A stretch of 54,175 nt of DNA from assembly GCA_030748335.1 (NCBI GenBank), contig JASMMD010000005.1:1-54175 (forward strand), read 5' to 3'. The notes beneath the pieces were generated by a model. That model saw only the letters and a list, made by a program, of their open reading frames with translations, had not been told where the DNA came from and did not search any database. The DNA is from Candidatus Thalassarchaeum sp. (lineage in GTDB: Archaea; Thermoplasmatota; Poseidoniia; Poseidoniales; Thalassarchaeaceae). The first letter of the stretch is position 1. The number at the start of each line of letters is the position of its first letter. This document shows positions 47,096 to 54,175 of this stretch, piece after piece. Both the position numbers and the translations under genes were made by a program.

Positions 47096-47730
47096 TCCAA
47101 CTCGCCCAGAACCTCGTTCATGGCCGTGGAAGCGAACCCCAAGACAGTGACCTCGTACCCCTCGACGAGCGTTGCGTGGGCACCAGCCTGACCGGCTAGG
47201 TCGTAGGCCCCTGCCTTGCCGACCCAAGAGTCACTTAGTATCAGTTCGGCAAGTGAGTCTGCGGGAAGGTCATCAAACTCCACGATGGCGGACTCCGTCC
47301 AGATATCAGCACTCCATCCTCCGTGCAGGGCCTCGGCCCCATCTCTGACTGCTTCAGGTGGCCAAAGGATGGCAGTCGATGACCACACGCGGTGCCTGCG
47401 TCCGGACAGCCTGAGCAGCATTGCAGTGGCAGCGACGACGTCATCCGGCTTGCCCATCGCCACAAGCGGGTCCTCCGGGTCTTCAACCAAGGTGTCGGCT
47501 ACTACTATCATATCGTGGATGGTCCCCGAGATCACCATCTCGCTTGCCGCCGACTCTGCCTTCGCAACGCATGTGACCTCGGCCTGCATTCCCACGCCTA
47601 GGCCTCCGGGTGGTTTGGGTTCAGGCGAGGCTAGGGCGCACGACTCCACCTCGCAACCACTGCCTTCCAGTAGTTCGCTCAGCCACAGGTATCGGCGCTG
47701 TGAGGCCGAAGCGAGGAGGATCGATGCCAT
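47092..47730 (-). CDS. maf: Maf-family nucleoside triphosphate pyrophosphatase
   Basis: Maf proteins hydrolyse non-canonical or excess NTPs such as dTTP/UTP. Motifs: ILLASASQRRYLWLSELLEG, MIVVADTLVEDP, MGKPDDVVAATAMLLRLSGR, HRVWSSTAIL, and SWVGKAGAYDLAGQAGAHAT. ATG 47730 (212 residues) gives the canonical MASILLASASQRR start; the 14-codon extension overlapping the subtilase stop is rejected. An internal segment (EAVRDGAEALHGGWSADIWT) is slightly longer than usual. Substrate is not decidable. Confidence 0.88.
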   Translation of the reverse strand: MASILLASASQRRYLWLSELLEGSGCEVESCALASPEPKPPGGLGVGMQAEVTCVAKAESAASEMVISGTIHDMIVVADTLVEDPEDPLVAMGKPDDVVAATAMLLRLSGRRHRVWSSTAILWPPEAVRDGAEALHGGWSADIWTESAIVEFDDLPADSLAELILSDSWVGKAGAYDLAGQAGAHATLVEGYEVTVLGFASTAMNEVLGELD

Positions 47731-47738
47731 CTGAGACC

Positions 47739-50700
47739 TCAGAGTGCGATGTTCTCTCCGCACACAGGGCACTTGGCCGCATTGACATCCACCAGCGTTT
47801 CAAACCTGCAATCGCACCCCGGACACACCACTGGCTTGTTCAGTTGCGGCTCATCCGAATCCGGAGTTGTCTCAGGCGCGTCTGTACTTGGCTCGGGGAG
47901 ATGGACGGGCATAGGGGGCATCTCCGGGACCGGGGCAGCCTGACTTCTCCTACGGCGACGGCCCCGGCGTAATTCGCCCCCTCCGTCCAGCTCCACTAAC
48001 TCAACTAGGTTGGAACCTTCGTCTTCGCTGGTACTCACTGCTATGTCGTCCTCGTCGACCACGTCGACCACGTCCTCTTCAAGCAGTACGTTGCCAGACG
48101 CCTCGAAGCTCCTGCGTTTCCTCATCCACCTGATTCCCCTTGCGGACATAGTGGCCAGTATAACCGTGCACAGCAGCAGGACGATGACGGCAATTCCGCC
48201 TAGGAGGATGTTGAAGTTCTGCTCGTCCAGACCGAGGGCGTGTCTGAGTTGGTCGAGCATTCCGCCGCCATTGCTGGGGCCGTGGTCGTCGACAATCGAT
48301 CTAATCAACCAACCACTGGCCGAGGTGTGGACGAGCAGCGTTTCGCTGCTCGCGGGAGAACGGTCGATTAGGTGTAGGTTCCCAAGGTTGAGGCGGTTGG
48401 ATAGACCCAGCCAGCCCGCGTCGGCATCGATGATTCCGTACCTGACTTGGGGGCCGGTGGGTCCGACGACGTCGAAGAAGACCTGCACCCCCCTCTCGAC
48501 CTCCTTCATCATGATGGAGCTCAGACCCCTGGACGGATAGGTACGAGTCAGGTTGTCAATCGGCTCGAATGACGAGTCCGCCACCATCGCGACCATCACC
48601 GATTCGTGACCATCGCCCTCCCTCCATGCGGCGGTAATTCTCTCATCCCCATCGATGACGTGGACCTTCATCACAGCGAGGGAGGCCTCGTCCCCAACCG
48701 CTTTCTTGTATGTCCATGAGGACTGCTCGATGAGGCCGTGTGCGTACCACAGCCCGTGCCTCTCTATCCCGGTCGAATCGCTCCTTGTGGACTGGTACAG
48801 GAGGTGCGCCCCTTCTTCCTCTCCGAACTCGACATCTAGCGAACTAGCCGTTCCGGGAATGAGATCTATCTCCCCAATCACGTTCGGGGTAAGCGTCCAG
48901 TCCGAGGACTTGGTTGGATTGTCCGCGTGCAGCAGGAAGACGCTGGTCTCATCGCCGAACGTGCCTCCGGTGAACATGTCCCTGTGGTAACCAGAAATCA
49001 GGACCTCCTCACCATCGACGTCGATGTCGATTCCCCAGTACTTTCCATCCGACAGTGAGATTGGGTCCATCAGATCCTGGATTGGTGACATCTGACAGGT
49101 CGCGTCTATCGCGGAGTAACTTAGGGTCTGCAGGAAGTATCCGGAGGAATCTAGGAACCTCCTAGTCCAGACTATGTGGGCCCAACCGTCCTCCGTGCTC
49201 CAGGTCGCGATGTCGCCGGCCCACATCTCGTCCAGCACGTTGGTGCAGGGCGTGGTGCCCTTGTTTGAGTTCAGTCGGTACAGGGAGAGCACCCCACCCT
49301 TCTCCGTAATTACTATGCCCTCGCCGTCGAGATCGATGACTCTGATTGGCAACTCCCCGGCATCGAAGTTCAGCGCACGTCCGCCAGAGAGGGTCGACTC
49401 ATCCACTAGGACCGTCGACTCGACCTGATTATTGCTCCAGTCGAGGTCGGCTAATCCAGAGCCACTCAGGGTGATTCTGACTTCGAGAGGGCCTGATTGA
49501 TTGGCCCTATGGGCAAAAGAGAGCTGCGATGCGCCTTGCCCCATCACGAGCGAAATTGCAGTGGATGAAACCAACTCCCAGCCGAGTTCGTTGCGGATCT
49601 CAAGCGTGCCTTCGACGCTGGTGGCGTCGCTGGAGCCGAGGTTGTCTACCCTAGCTGTGATTAGGAACTGTTCGTTGGGGCGTGGGATGACGGGCTCGGT
49701 CCGCACCGCCCCATCGCGGAAGGCCAAATCGATCCCCTGAGGCCTCGTGATGACAGGGAAGGTGATTGACTGTTCGTTGTCATCTTCGTTCAACTCTTCT
49801 ATTGAGTTCGATGGGTCTAGGGACACCGTCACGGTTTTCTCACCAACGGTAGTTGGATTCCAGTAGAGCACCACCTCGACGATGTCTCCACTGTCGATGC
49901 TCGGCAGGACCATCTCGTCCTTACGCGAACCGTCCTCGTACAGGGCTATGGCGAGGTTCGATGCTCCGAGGTCGCCGTCGTTCCGAATCTCGGTGCGAAT
50001 CTCGAGGAAGGTGTTGACGTAGGTCTCAGTGAGTGGGATGCCGTACTCTTCAACAGACAGACCGGTCCTGAACATCAAGTTCGCTGCTGGAGGGTAGTTG
50101 TCCACTTCGACTGTCCGGCGTATCTCCTCGGAGTAGATTCCGTCCCCGCTAACCATCCTCGCAGAGAGGCGGTAGAATCCGTCGTCCACTTCTTCGGTGT
50201 CCCAAGTGACCGACCAGTCACCTTCGCCGCTGCCGCTGCCTCCGAAGGTCTGCGCCACCTCCCATGGATCGGTACCTAACCTCCACTGCATGGCCCCTCC
50301 GTTCACTGATTCCCAGGTACCGTACACGTTGACGTTCCCGGAGACGGGGTTCTGCCCACTGGGCCCCCCCATAGTGACGGCGACAAGACCGACCTCGTGT
50401 TTCTGCTCGACCACTTCACTCCACTGTTCGAACTCGTTCCTCGCCTGTGCCTCGATGATGACCTCGATGATGTTGATCTCATCCTCGGTGAACTCGGGCA
50501 GGGTGAACGGAGTCGTCCAGTTGGAAGTCCCCTGAGCGGCGTGCCAGTCGAGTAGGACGACCTCCCTCTTGGGTTCACCCTCGGGCCTGTGAGTGTATGA
50601 GATTCTGACTGCCACTTCGTTTATCGTGCCGTTGGTTTCGGCATCCTCGTCTATGTGACCTCTAGCGCTGTAGGTCTCTCCCTCGACCAGCCACGAACCC

Positions 50701-52511
50701 TCCTCAGGGTTCTCCATAACAACCCAGTCGCCCGAGCCGGGTGGAGGAGGTTCGGTGCTGTTGTTGCCGGGATCCGGGTCGACCCCACCTCCTAGCATCG
50801 CCTCGAGAATCAGGTTACCGTCGATGATACCGAATCCGTACTGCTCGTTCCACTTGTCCGTGATGTCGGGCTCCGAGGCCTGCCCTCGCCTCTCTGAGTT
50901 GTTCTGCAACAGGTCCTTTATCTCCTGAGGCTCCAAACTGTCATCTATCTGTAGCATCACTGCGACGAAGCCCGCGACAGCGGGGCAGGACATACTGGTT
51001 CCAGACATCTGGGTGTAACTGTCCTCGGCTAGGGGCTTGGGGGCACCCGGGATGCTACTGCTTGATGCAGCGTTCTGAGCTGACATGATGTTGGACCCCG
51101 GGGCCACTACCGTGGGTTTGAGCTCGTCCCATTTGTTATCGTCCCCATCATCCTCTCTAGGACCGGAGTTAGAGTAGGATGCAATCATATCATCGCCCCT
51201 CTCGATGGTGTTCTCGTCGTCTATGGCCCCGACGGTGATGGCACTGTCCGAGGACCCGACCGATGTAACCCTCCTCCTACCGTCGTTGCCTATGGCCGCG
51301 ACGGGAACTATGCCCGCCTCGGCTGCCTCGTCGACCGCCCTCGCCTCTGCACTGGTACCGTTGTCACCGGGGTCATCCCCCTGTGGGTCCGAGCCAGACC
51401 CGAATGACATGGACATCACGTCTATGCCCTCGCTCGACTCATTGTTGCCCCAGTCGTGATCGACGTTGTCCACCACCCACTGAATGCCCCTGAGCGTAGC
51501 AGCCGAGTTCGTCGCACCGGCATCTGTCATGACCTTGACGTCGACGAGGTAGGCACCCGGAGCGTAGCCCTGGTTAATGCGGCGCTCGTCGCCGGTTCCG
51601 AGGGCTATTCCAGAGACATGGGTTCCGTGCCCGTCACCGTCATCCGGGTCATGGCTGCCATCGTCGCAGTCCTGAGAGCTCCACGAAGTAGCATCGCAAC
51701 CGCCGACCCACTTTGGGTCAGCGAGCTCGTCGGGTTCCTTCTCGTTGTCGTTGTTCTCATCCGAGAAGTCGTCGAGGGAGAAGTGTTCGTTGTCGACACC
51801 GGTGTCGAGGATGGCGATCACAACCCCAGAGCCATCATAGCCGAAGTCTCGCATGGTCTCGTCAAAGATATCCGAGTCCCTGACCTTGGAACCCCGTGTG
51901 GCCTTGTCGAGGAGCGGCACTATCACGGTCTGCTCTTCAATCATCACGACCCCGTCCAGCGACCAGATGTCAATCAGTGAGCTGACTGGCACGTGGTCGA
52001 TGACTATCGAATCGAGAATCCTGAGTGGGTCGAACCACGACCCCTCTTCCTGCCAACCGTGCTCGTGGAGTACCGTTCTGATGGCATCTATGTCACTGGC
52101 TCCGGGATGCCACGAGTAGTCGACGACGATGGCAACGGTAGGCAGACCGTCGGCCCCGGTGATGGAGGTCGTGGAGACGGAGGTCCTCTGTCCGGCGATT
52201 ATCCTCTGTAGCCTGTCGTCCATCCCGTCCGAGTCCAAGTCGTACCAGTACCCTAACCACCAACCAGGCTCCTCGACGGCCTGTCCTGAATCCGCTGGAC
52301 GAGTGCCTGGCAGGAGACTCTTCTTGGGGCATTCGACATCTCCGCACATCAACGGAGGTGGCATGTTTGGCAACGGAGCAACGAGTTCCTCTCCACTATC
52401 TTCCACATCCTCTGGAACCTGCACCAAAGCGTTGGCAGCGAGCGAGAAGTCGGTCACGAGGAGCAGTGCTGCGACAATGAGGGGAAGTCTCAGATGCCCG
52501 CTGCTGCTCAT
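47739..52511 (-). CDS. Giant membrane-anchored subtilisin-like protease with cytosolic zinc ribbon
   Basis: The 1590-residue protein has a signal peptide (LPLIVAALLLVTDFSLAANA), an inhibitor-like propeptide region (about 90-210) and an S8 catalytic domain with Asp236 (AILDTGVD), His295 (DGHGTHVSG) and Ser506 (GTSMSCPAVAG); VPVAAIGNDGRR carries the oxyanion Asn. The long remainder (about 570-1430) contains beta-sandwich repeats, at least two CARDB-like (DNGDLGAS-type NxGxxxAxN: IRNDGDLGASNLAIALYEDG; VDNLGSSDATSVEGTLEIRN), and a propeller-like part. A membrane helix (NILLGGIAVIVLLLCTVILA, about 1432-1455) leads to an acidic cytosolic tail ending in a zinc ribbon, VCPGCDCRFETLVDVNAAKC then PVCG. 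It acts at the cell surface, probably in protein scavenging or surface processing. A rhomboid gene lies just upstream. Confidence 0.92.
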   Translation of the reverse strand: MSSSGHLRLPLIVAALLLVTDFSLAANALVQVPEDVEDSGEELVAPLPNMPPPLMCGDVECPKKSLLPGTRPADSGQAVEEPGWWLGYWYDLDSDGMDDRLQRIIAGQRTSVSTTSITGADGLPTVAIVVDYSWHPGASDIDAIRTVLHEHGWQEEGSWFDPLRILDSIVIDHVPVSSLIDIWSLDGVVMIEEQTVIVPLLDKATRGSKVRDSDIFDETMRDFGYDGSGVVIAILDTGVDNEHFSLDDFSDENNDNEKEPDELADPKWVGGCDATSWSSQDCDDGSHDPDDGDGHGTHVSGIALGTGDERRINQGYAPGAYLVDVKVMTDAGATNSAATLRGIQWVVDNVDHDWGNNESSEGIDVMSMSFGSGSDPQGDDPGDNGTSAEARAVDEAAEAGIVPVAAIGNDGRRRVTSVGSSDSAITVGAIDDENTIERGDDMIASYSNSGPREDDGDDNKWDELKPTVVAPGSNIMSAQNAASSSSIPGAPKPLAEDSYTQMSGTSMSCPAVAGFVAVMLQIDDSLEPQEIKDLLQNNSERRGQASEPDITDKWNEQYGFGIIDGNLILEAMLGGGVDPDPGNNSTEPPPPGSGDWVVMENPEEGSWLVEGETYSARGHIDEDAETNGTINEVAVRISYTHRPEGEPKREVVLLDWHAAQGTSNWTTPFTLPEFTEDEINIIEVIIEAQARNEFEQWSEVVEQKHEVGLVAVTMGGPSGQNPVSGNVNVYGTWESVNGGAMQWRLGTDPWEVAQTFGGSGSGEGDWSVTWDTEEVDDGFYRLSARMVSGDGIYSEEIRRTVEVDNYPPAANLMFRTGLSVEEYGIPLTETYVNTFLEIRTEIRNDGDLGASNLAIALYEDGSRKDEMVLPSIDSGDIVEVVLYWNPTTVGEKTVTVSLDPSNSIEELNEDDNEQSITFPVITRPQGIDLAFRDGAVRTEPVIPRPNEQFLITARVDNLGSSDATSVEGTLEIRNELGWELVSSTAISLVMGQGASQLSFAHRANQSGPLEVRITLSGSGLADLDWSNNQVESTVLVDESTLSGGRALNFDAGELPIRVIDLDGEGIVITEKGGVLSLYRLNSNKGTTPCTNVLDEMWAGDIATWSTEDGWAHIVWTRRFLDSSGYFLQTLSYSAIDATCQMSPIQDLMDPISLSDGKYWGIDIDVDGEEVLISGYHRDMFTGGTFGDETSVFLLHADNPTKSSDWTLTPNVIGEIDLIPGTASSLDVEFGEEEGAHLLYQSTRSDSTGIERHGLWYAHGLIEQSSWTYKKAVGDEASLAVMKVHVIDGDERITAAWREGDGHESVMVAMVADSSFEPIDNLTRTYPSRGLSSIMMKEVERGVQVFFDVVGPTGPQVRYGIIDADAGWLGLSNRLNLGNLHLIDRSPASSETLLVHTSASGWLIRSIVDDHGPSNGGGMLDQLRHALGLDEQNFNILLGGIAVIVLLLCTVILATMSARGIRWMRKRRSFEASGNVLLEEDVVDVVDEDDIAVSTSEDEGSNLVELVELDGGGELRRGRRRRRSQAAPVPEMPPMPVHLPEPSTDAPETTPDSDEPQLNKPVVCPGCDCRFETLVDVNAAKCPVCGENIAL

Positions 52512-52528
52512 GGCTCTCTAGGAGAGCC
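52512..52528. promoter_or_regulatory. Perfect 7-bp inverted repeat abutting the subtilase start codon
   Basis: GGCTCTC and GAGAGCC flank TAG directly before the ATG (minus strand). The proximal arm contains the only candidate ribosome-binding sequence. A minus-strand ATTAAA (52543-52548) would put the transcript start near 52520, within the repeat, so it may be a DNA operator rather than an RNA hairpin. Confidence 0.4.
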
Positions 52529-52581
52529 AAACTCGGATGGGGTTTAATCCCAACCTGTCACGGTTAGTCCTCGAAACCGGT

Positions 52582-53616
52582 TCATGGCCACTTCACGTGA
52601 CTACCGGAGACCACGCAACACATTCGGCAGTTCTCCCCTCTCATCTCGGTTTTCATCTCGCCGTCGCAGACCGGACAGATGGTGTGCTCGGACAGTTCCT
52701 CCAGCCAAGCCCTCCTTGTTTCGAGCTCGTCGCCCTCCTCGCGAAGCCTCAGGAGAATCCTCGCAGCCTCGCCCTCAAGCGGCTTGTCGGCTGCGAACCA
52801 TGGGTCGTCATCGAGGCTGCCCATGCTCTGCTTGGCCTTCGACAACAGAGCCTGGGTTCGCTGCGATTGGGTAGCAGCCCCATCGATGGCGTCTAGCGAG
52901 CTCGGCGCACCTCGAGCAATCGGTCTGGCGAGGACATAGGCTAGGAAGAATCCGCCAACGTGGGCCATGTGAGCCACATCCGACTCGCCGGCGGTGTCCG
53001 ATTGCAAGGAGTACATCTGCCAGACCTCGAGGCCCAACCTCACAAACACGATCAGCCAAACCGGCCAAGCGCGGATGAAGAACAGCAGTGGAAACTCGAC
53101 CTTGTCCTCTGGCCAACATGCCATGTAGGCTCCCAGCAGACCGAAAGCAGCCCCGCTGGCGCCTATCGCCGGGTTCAACGAATCAGGATGGGAGAGAACC
53201 CAAGCCAGATTCCCACCGATGAACCCGAGGAAGTACACCGCTAGCCATCTATGCCCTCCCAGCCTCTGTTCCAGAGGAATTCCCACCAGCGCTATCACCA
53301 GTATGTTGCTCAGCACGTGAATCCAGTCAGCGTGCAGCCACGCAGCAGACAGCATCCTGTAGGATTCGACAGGATCTCCCATGACCCCGGGCTTGATGCC
53401 GAACAGGTCGATTATCCACGAGAACTGCATCGGCACGCCTTGGAGTATGGAGTACGCGAACTGAACGAACGCCACTAGCATCAGGGAGAGGACAGTGGCC
53501 AGAGCCAGGCTGGTCTCATCGCGGTATGCCGAGACGTACGGGCCCACGGCTAACGCAAACACGACCCCCAGTACCAGCAGGTCAGTGCCGGCCAAGTCAG
53601 CCCATTCGACGCCCAT
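52582..53616 (-). CDS. Rhomboid-family intramembrane serine protease with C-terminal zinc-binding tail
   Basis: Six or so membrane helices carry the rhomboid core: the second-helix block LSAAWLHADWIHVLSNILVI, catalytic Ser154 in GASGAAFGLLGAYMACWPED and catalytic His219 in VAHMAHVGGFFLAYV. The rhomboid cleaves single-pass membrane proteins within the bilayer. After the core, a charged helix (about 235-300) leads to a zinc-binding tail CPVCDGEMKTEMRGENCRMC. ATG 53616 is chosen; TTG 53625 is also in frame. It lies 70 nt upstream of the giant subtilase gene, same strand. The single-pass subtilase is an attractive substrate (inference). Confidence 0.92.
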   Translation of the reverse strand: MGVEWADLAGTDLLVLGVVFALAVGPYVSAYRDETSLALATVLSLMLVAFVQFAYSILQGVPMQFSWIIDLFGIKPGVMGDPVESYRMLSAAWLHADWIHVLSNILVIALVGIPLEQRLGGHRWLAVYFLGFIGGNLAWVLSHPDSLNPAIGASGAAFGLLGAYMACWPEDKVEFPLLFFIRAWPVWLIVFVRLGLEVWQMYSLQSDTAGESDVAHMAHVGGFFLAYVLARPIARGAPSSLDAIDGAATQSQRTQALLSKAKQSMGSLDDDPWFAADKPLEGEAARILLRLREEGDELETRRAWLEELSEHTICPVCDGEMKTEMRGENCRMCCVVSGSHVKWP

Positions 53617-53683
53617 GTCACCCAACTAGGCCGCTAGGCATCAGCGCATAGGCGCTTCGTTGGCCGACGGAATTACTCAAACG

Positions 53684-54175
53684 ATGGCGCGCCCTCGGAA
53701 TCCCGTGGAGCAAGGCACCTTGATGCATGTCGCGGGCGTGGAAGTGCGACGAGGTCCTCGAACTGTGCTGAGAGATGTCGATTTCCAACTTCGAGAGGGC
53801 GAGGTCGTGGCTCTCGAGGGCCCGAATGGCTCGGGCAAGACCACTCTGCTGGAGAGCTGTGCGGGAATTCTGCCTCTGACATCTGGGAGCGTGACTTGGC
53901 GCGATGGCCAGGCAGAGGTAGTAGTGCGCGATTCGGAGGGACGCAGGAACGAACCACCTCCCATGGGCCTGACTTTGCAAAGCGATGGGATGTGCGGAGA
54001 GGAGACCGTCGAGGAGAGACTACTTCTCTCCCTAGCCGTCTCAGGCCGGGGCCAGAATGCCGGGGCCATATCGCAGATGCTGTCGGAATGGGGCCTCGAG
54101 CACCGGCGGGCCGATCGGATCTCCCATCTTTCGGGAGGCCAGCGGCGCCGTCTGGCGGTTCTGTGTGGGCTGGCT
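53684..54175 (+). CDS. ABC transporter ATP-binding protein, CcmA-like (5' part)
   Basis: The reading frame is open to the window end (164 codons), so the protein is partial. Walker A is ALEGPNGSGKTTLLESCAGI; the Q-loop region reads PPPMGLTLQSDGMCGEETVE; the signature is ISHLSGGQRRRLAVLCGLA; Walker B lies beyond the end. The short compact layout resembles CcmA of cytochrome c biogenesis heme export, but other ABC exporters fit too. ATG 53684 or ATG 53723 may start it. It is divergent from the rhomboid gene. Confidence 0.85.
   Translation, partial: MARPRNPVEQGTLMHVAGVEVRRGPRTVLRDVDFQLREGEVVALEGPNGSGKTTLLESCAGILPLTSGSVTWRDGQAEVVVRDSEGRRNEPPPMGLTLQSDGMCGEETVEERLLLSLAVSGRGQNAGAISQMLSEWGLEHRRADRISHLSGGQRRRLAVLCGLA

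Overview
The window is a compact piece of an archaeal chromosome, most likely a marine Euryarchaeote of the Poseidoniia (Marine Group II) type. Seen directly: an A-type ATP synthase operon in the order K-E-C-F-A-B-D, aIF2 gamma, ribosomal proteins S6e and L10e (uL16), Orc1/Cdc6, Dph2, an archaeal purine phosphoribosyltransferase, a Fcf1-like PIN protein, and many leaderless-looking starts with a TATA-like box about 27 nt upstream. These archaeal genes sit with bacterial-type GyrA/GyrB, a class II HMG-CoA reductase and very large secreted PKD-repeat and subtilisin-like proteins. That mix fits Marine Group II and its relatives. The lineage call is inference; no 16S rRNA gene is present.

Layout. 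1-9.4 kb (+): ATP synthase, then a large membrane protein that looks like a catalytically dead site-2 protease, then ketopantoate reductase. 9.5-15.1 kb (+): smc-scpA-scpB with overlapping junctions. 15.1-16.5 kb (-): class II HMG-CoA reductase, divergent from an AAA+/winged-helix protein and a DUF357 gene (16.7-18.8 kb, +). 18.8-32.4 kb (-): a long information-processing and metabolism run read as gyrB-gyrA-tRNA-Ser-DUF4105-aroA-EamA-rpl10e-hpt-dph2-cdc6-rps6e-eif2g-PIN. 32.5-33.4 kb (+): aroD. 33.4-38.4 kb (-): a giant PKD metalloprotease and a translationally coupled type I membrane protein. 38.5-41.6 kb (+): glutaminyl-peptide cyclotransferase, a membrane protein and a thymidylate kinase with an unknown C-terminal domain. 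41.6-43.2 kb: DUF2085 (-) and a membrane-anchored Smr protein (+). 43.2-46.5 kb (-): sufC-sufB-sufD, divergent from a Nfu-type Fe-S scaffold (+). 47.1-53.6 kb (-): rhomboid protease, giant membrane-anchored subtilase, Maf. The window ends inside an ABC transporter ATPase (+).

The genome is extremely tight. All six convergent gene pairs either share a CTAG that encodes both stop codons (four pairs) or are separated by 1 or 3 nt. No stretch longer than about 220 bases lacks a gene. I see no mobile element, CRISPR array or prophage. The main interest is (a) perfect palindromes placed on the core promoters of sufC/nfu, gyrB and aroD, (b) an 11-bp phased CGTTAA array between HMG-CoA reductase and the AAA+ gene, (c) GC-rich hairpins starting just after several stop codons, and (d) proteins with lost or relocated functional motifs: dead site-2 protease, AAA+ with Arg for the P-loop Lys, aIF2 gamma without its zinc knuckle, membrane-anchored Smr, and surface proteases with cytosolic zinc ribbons.
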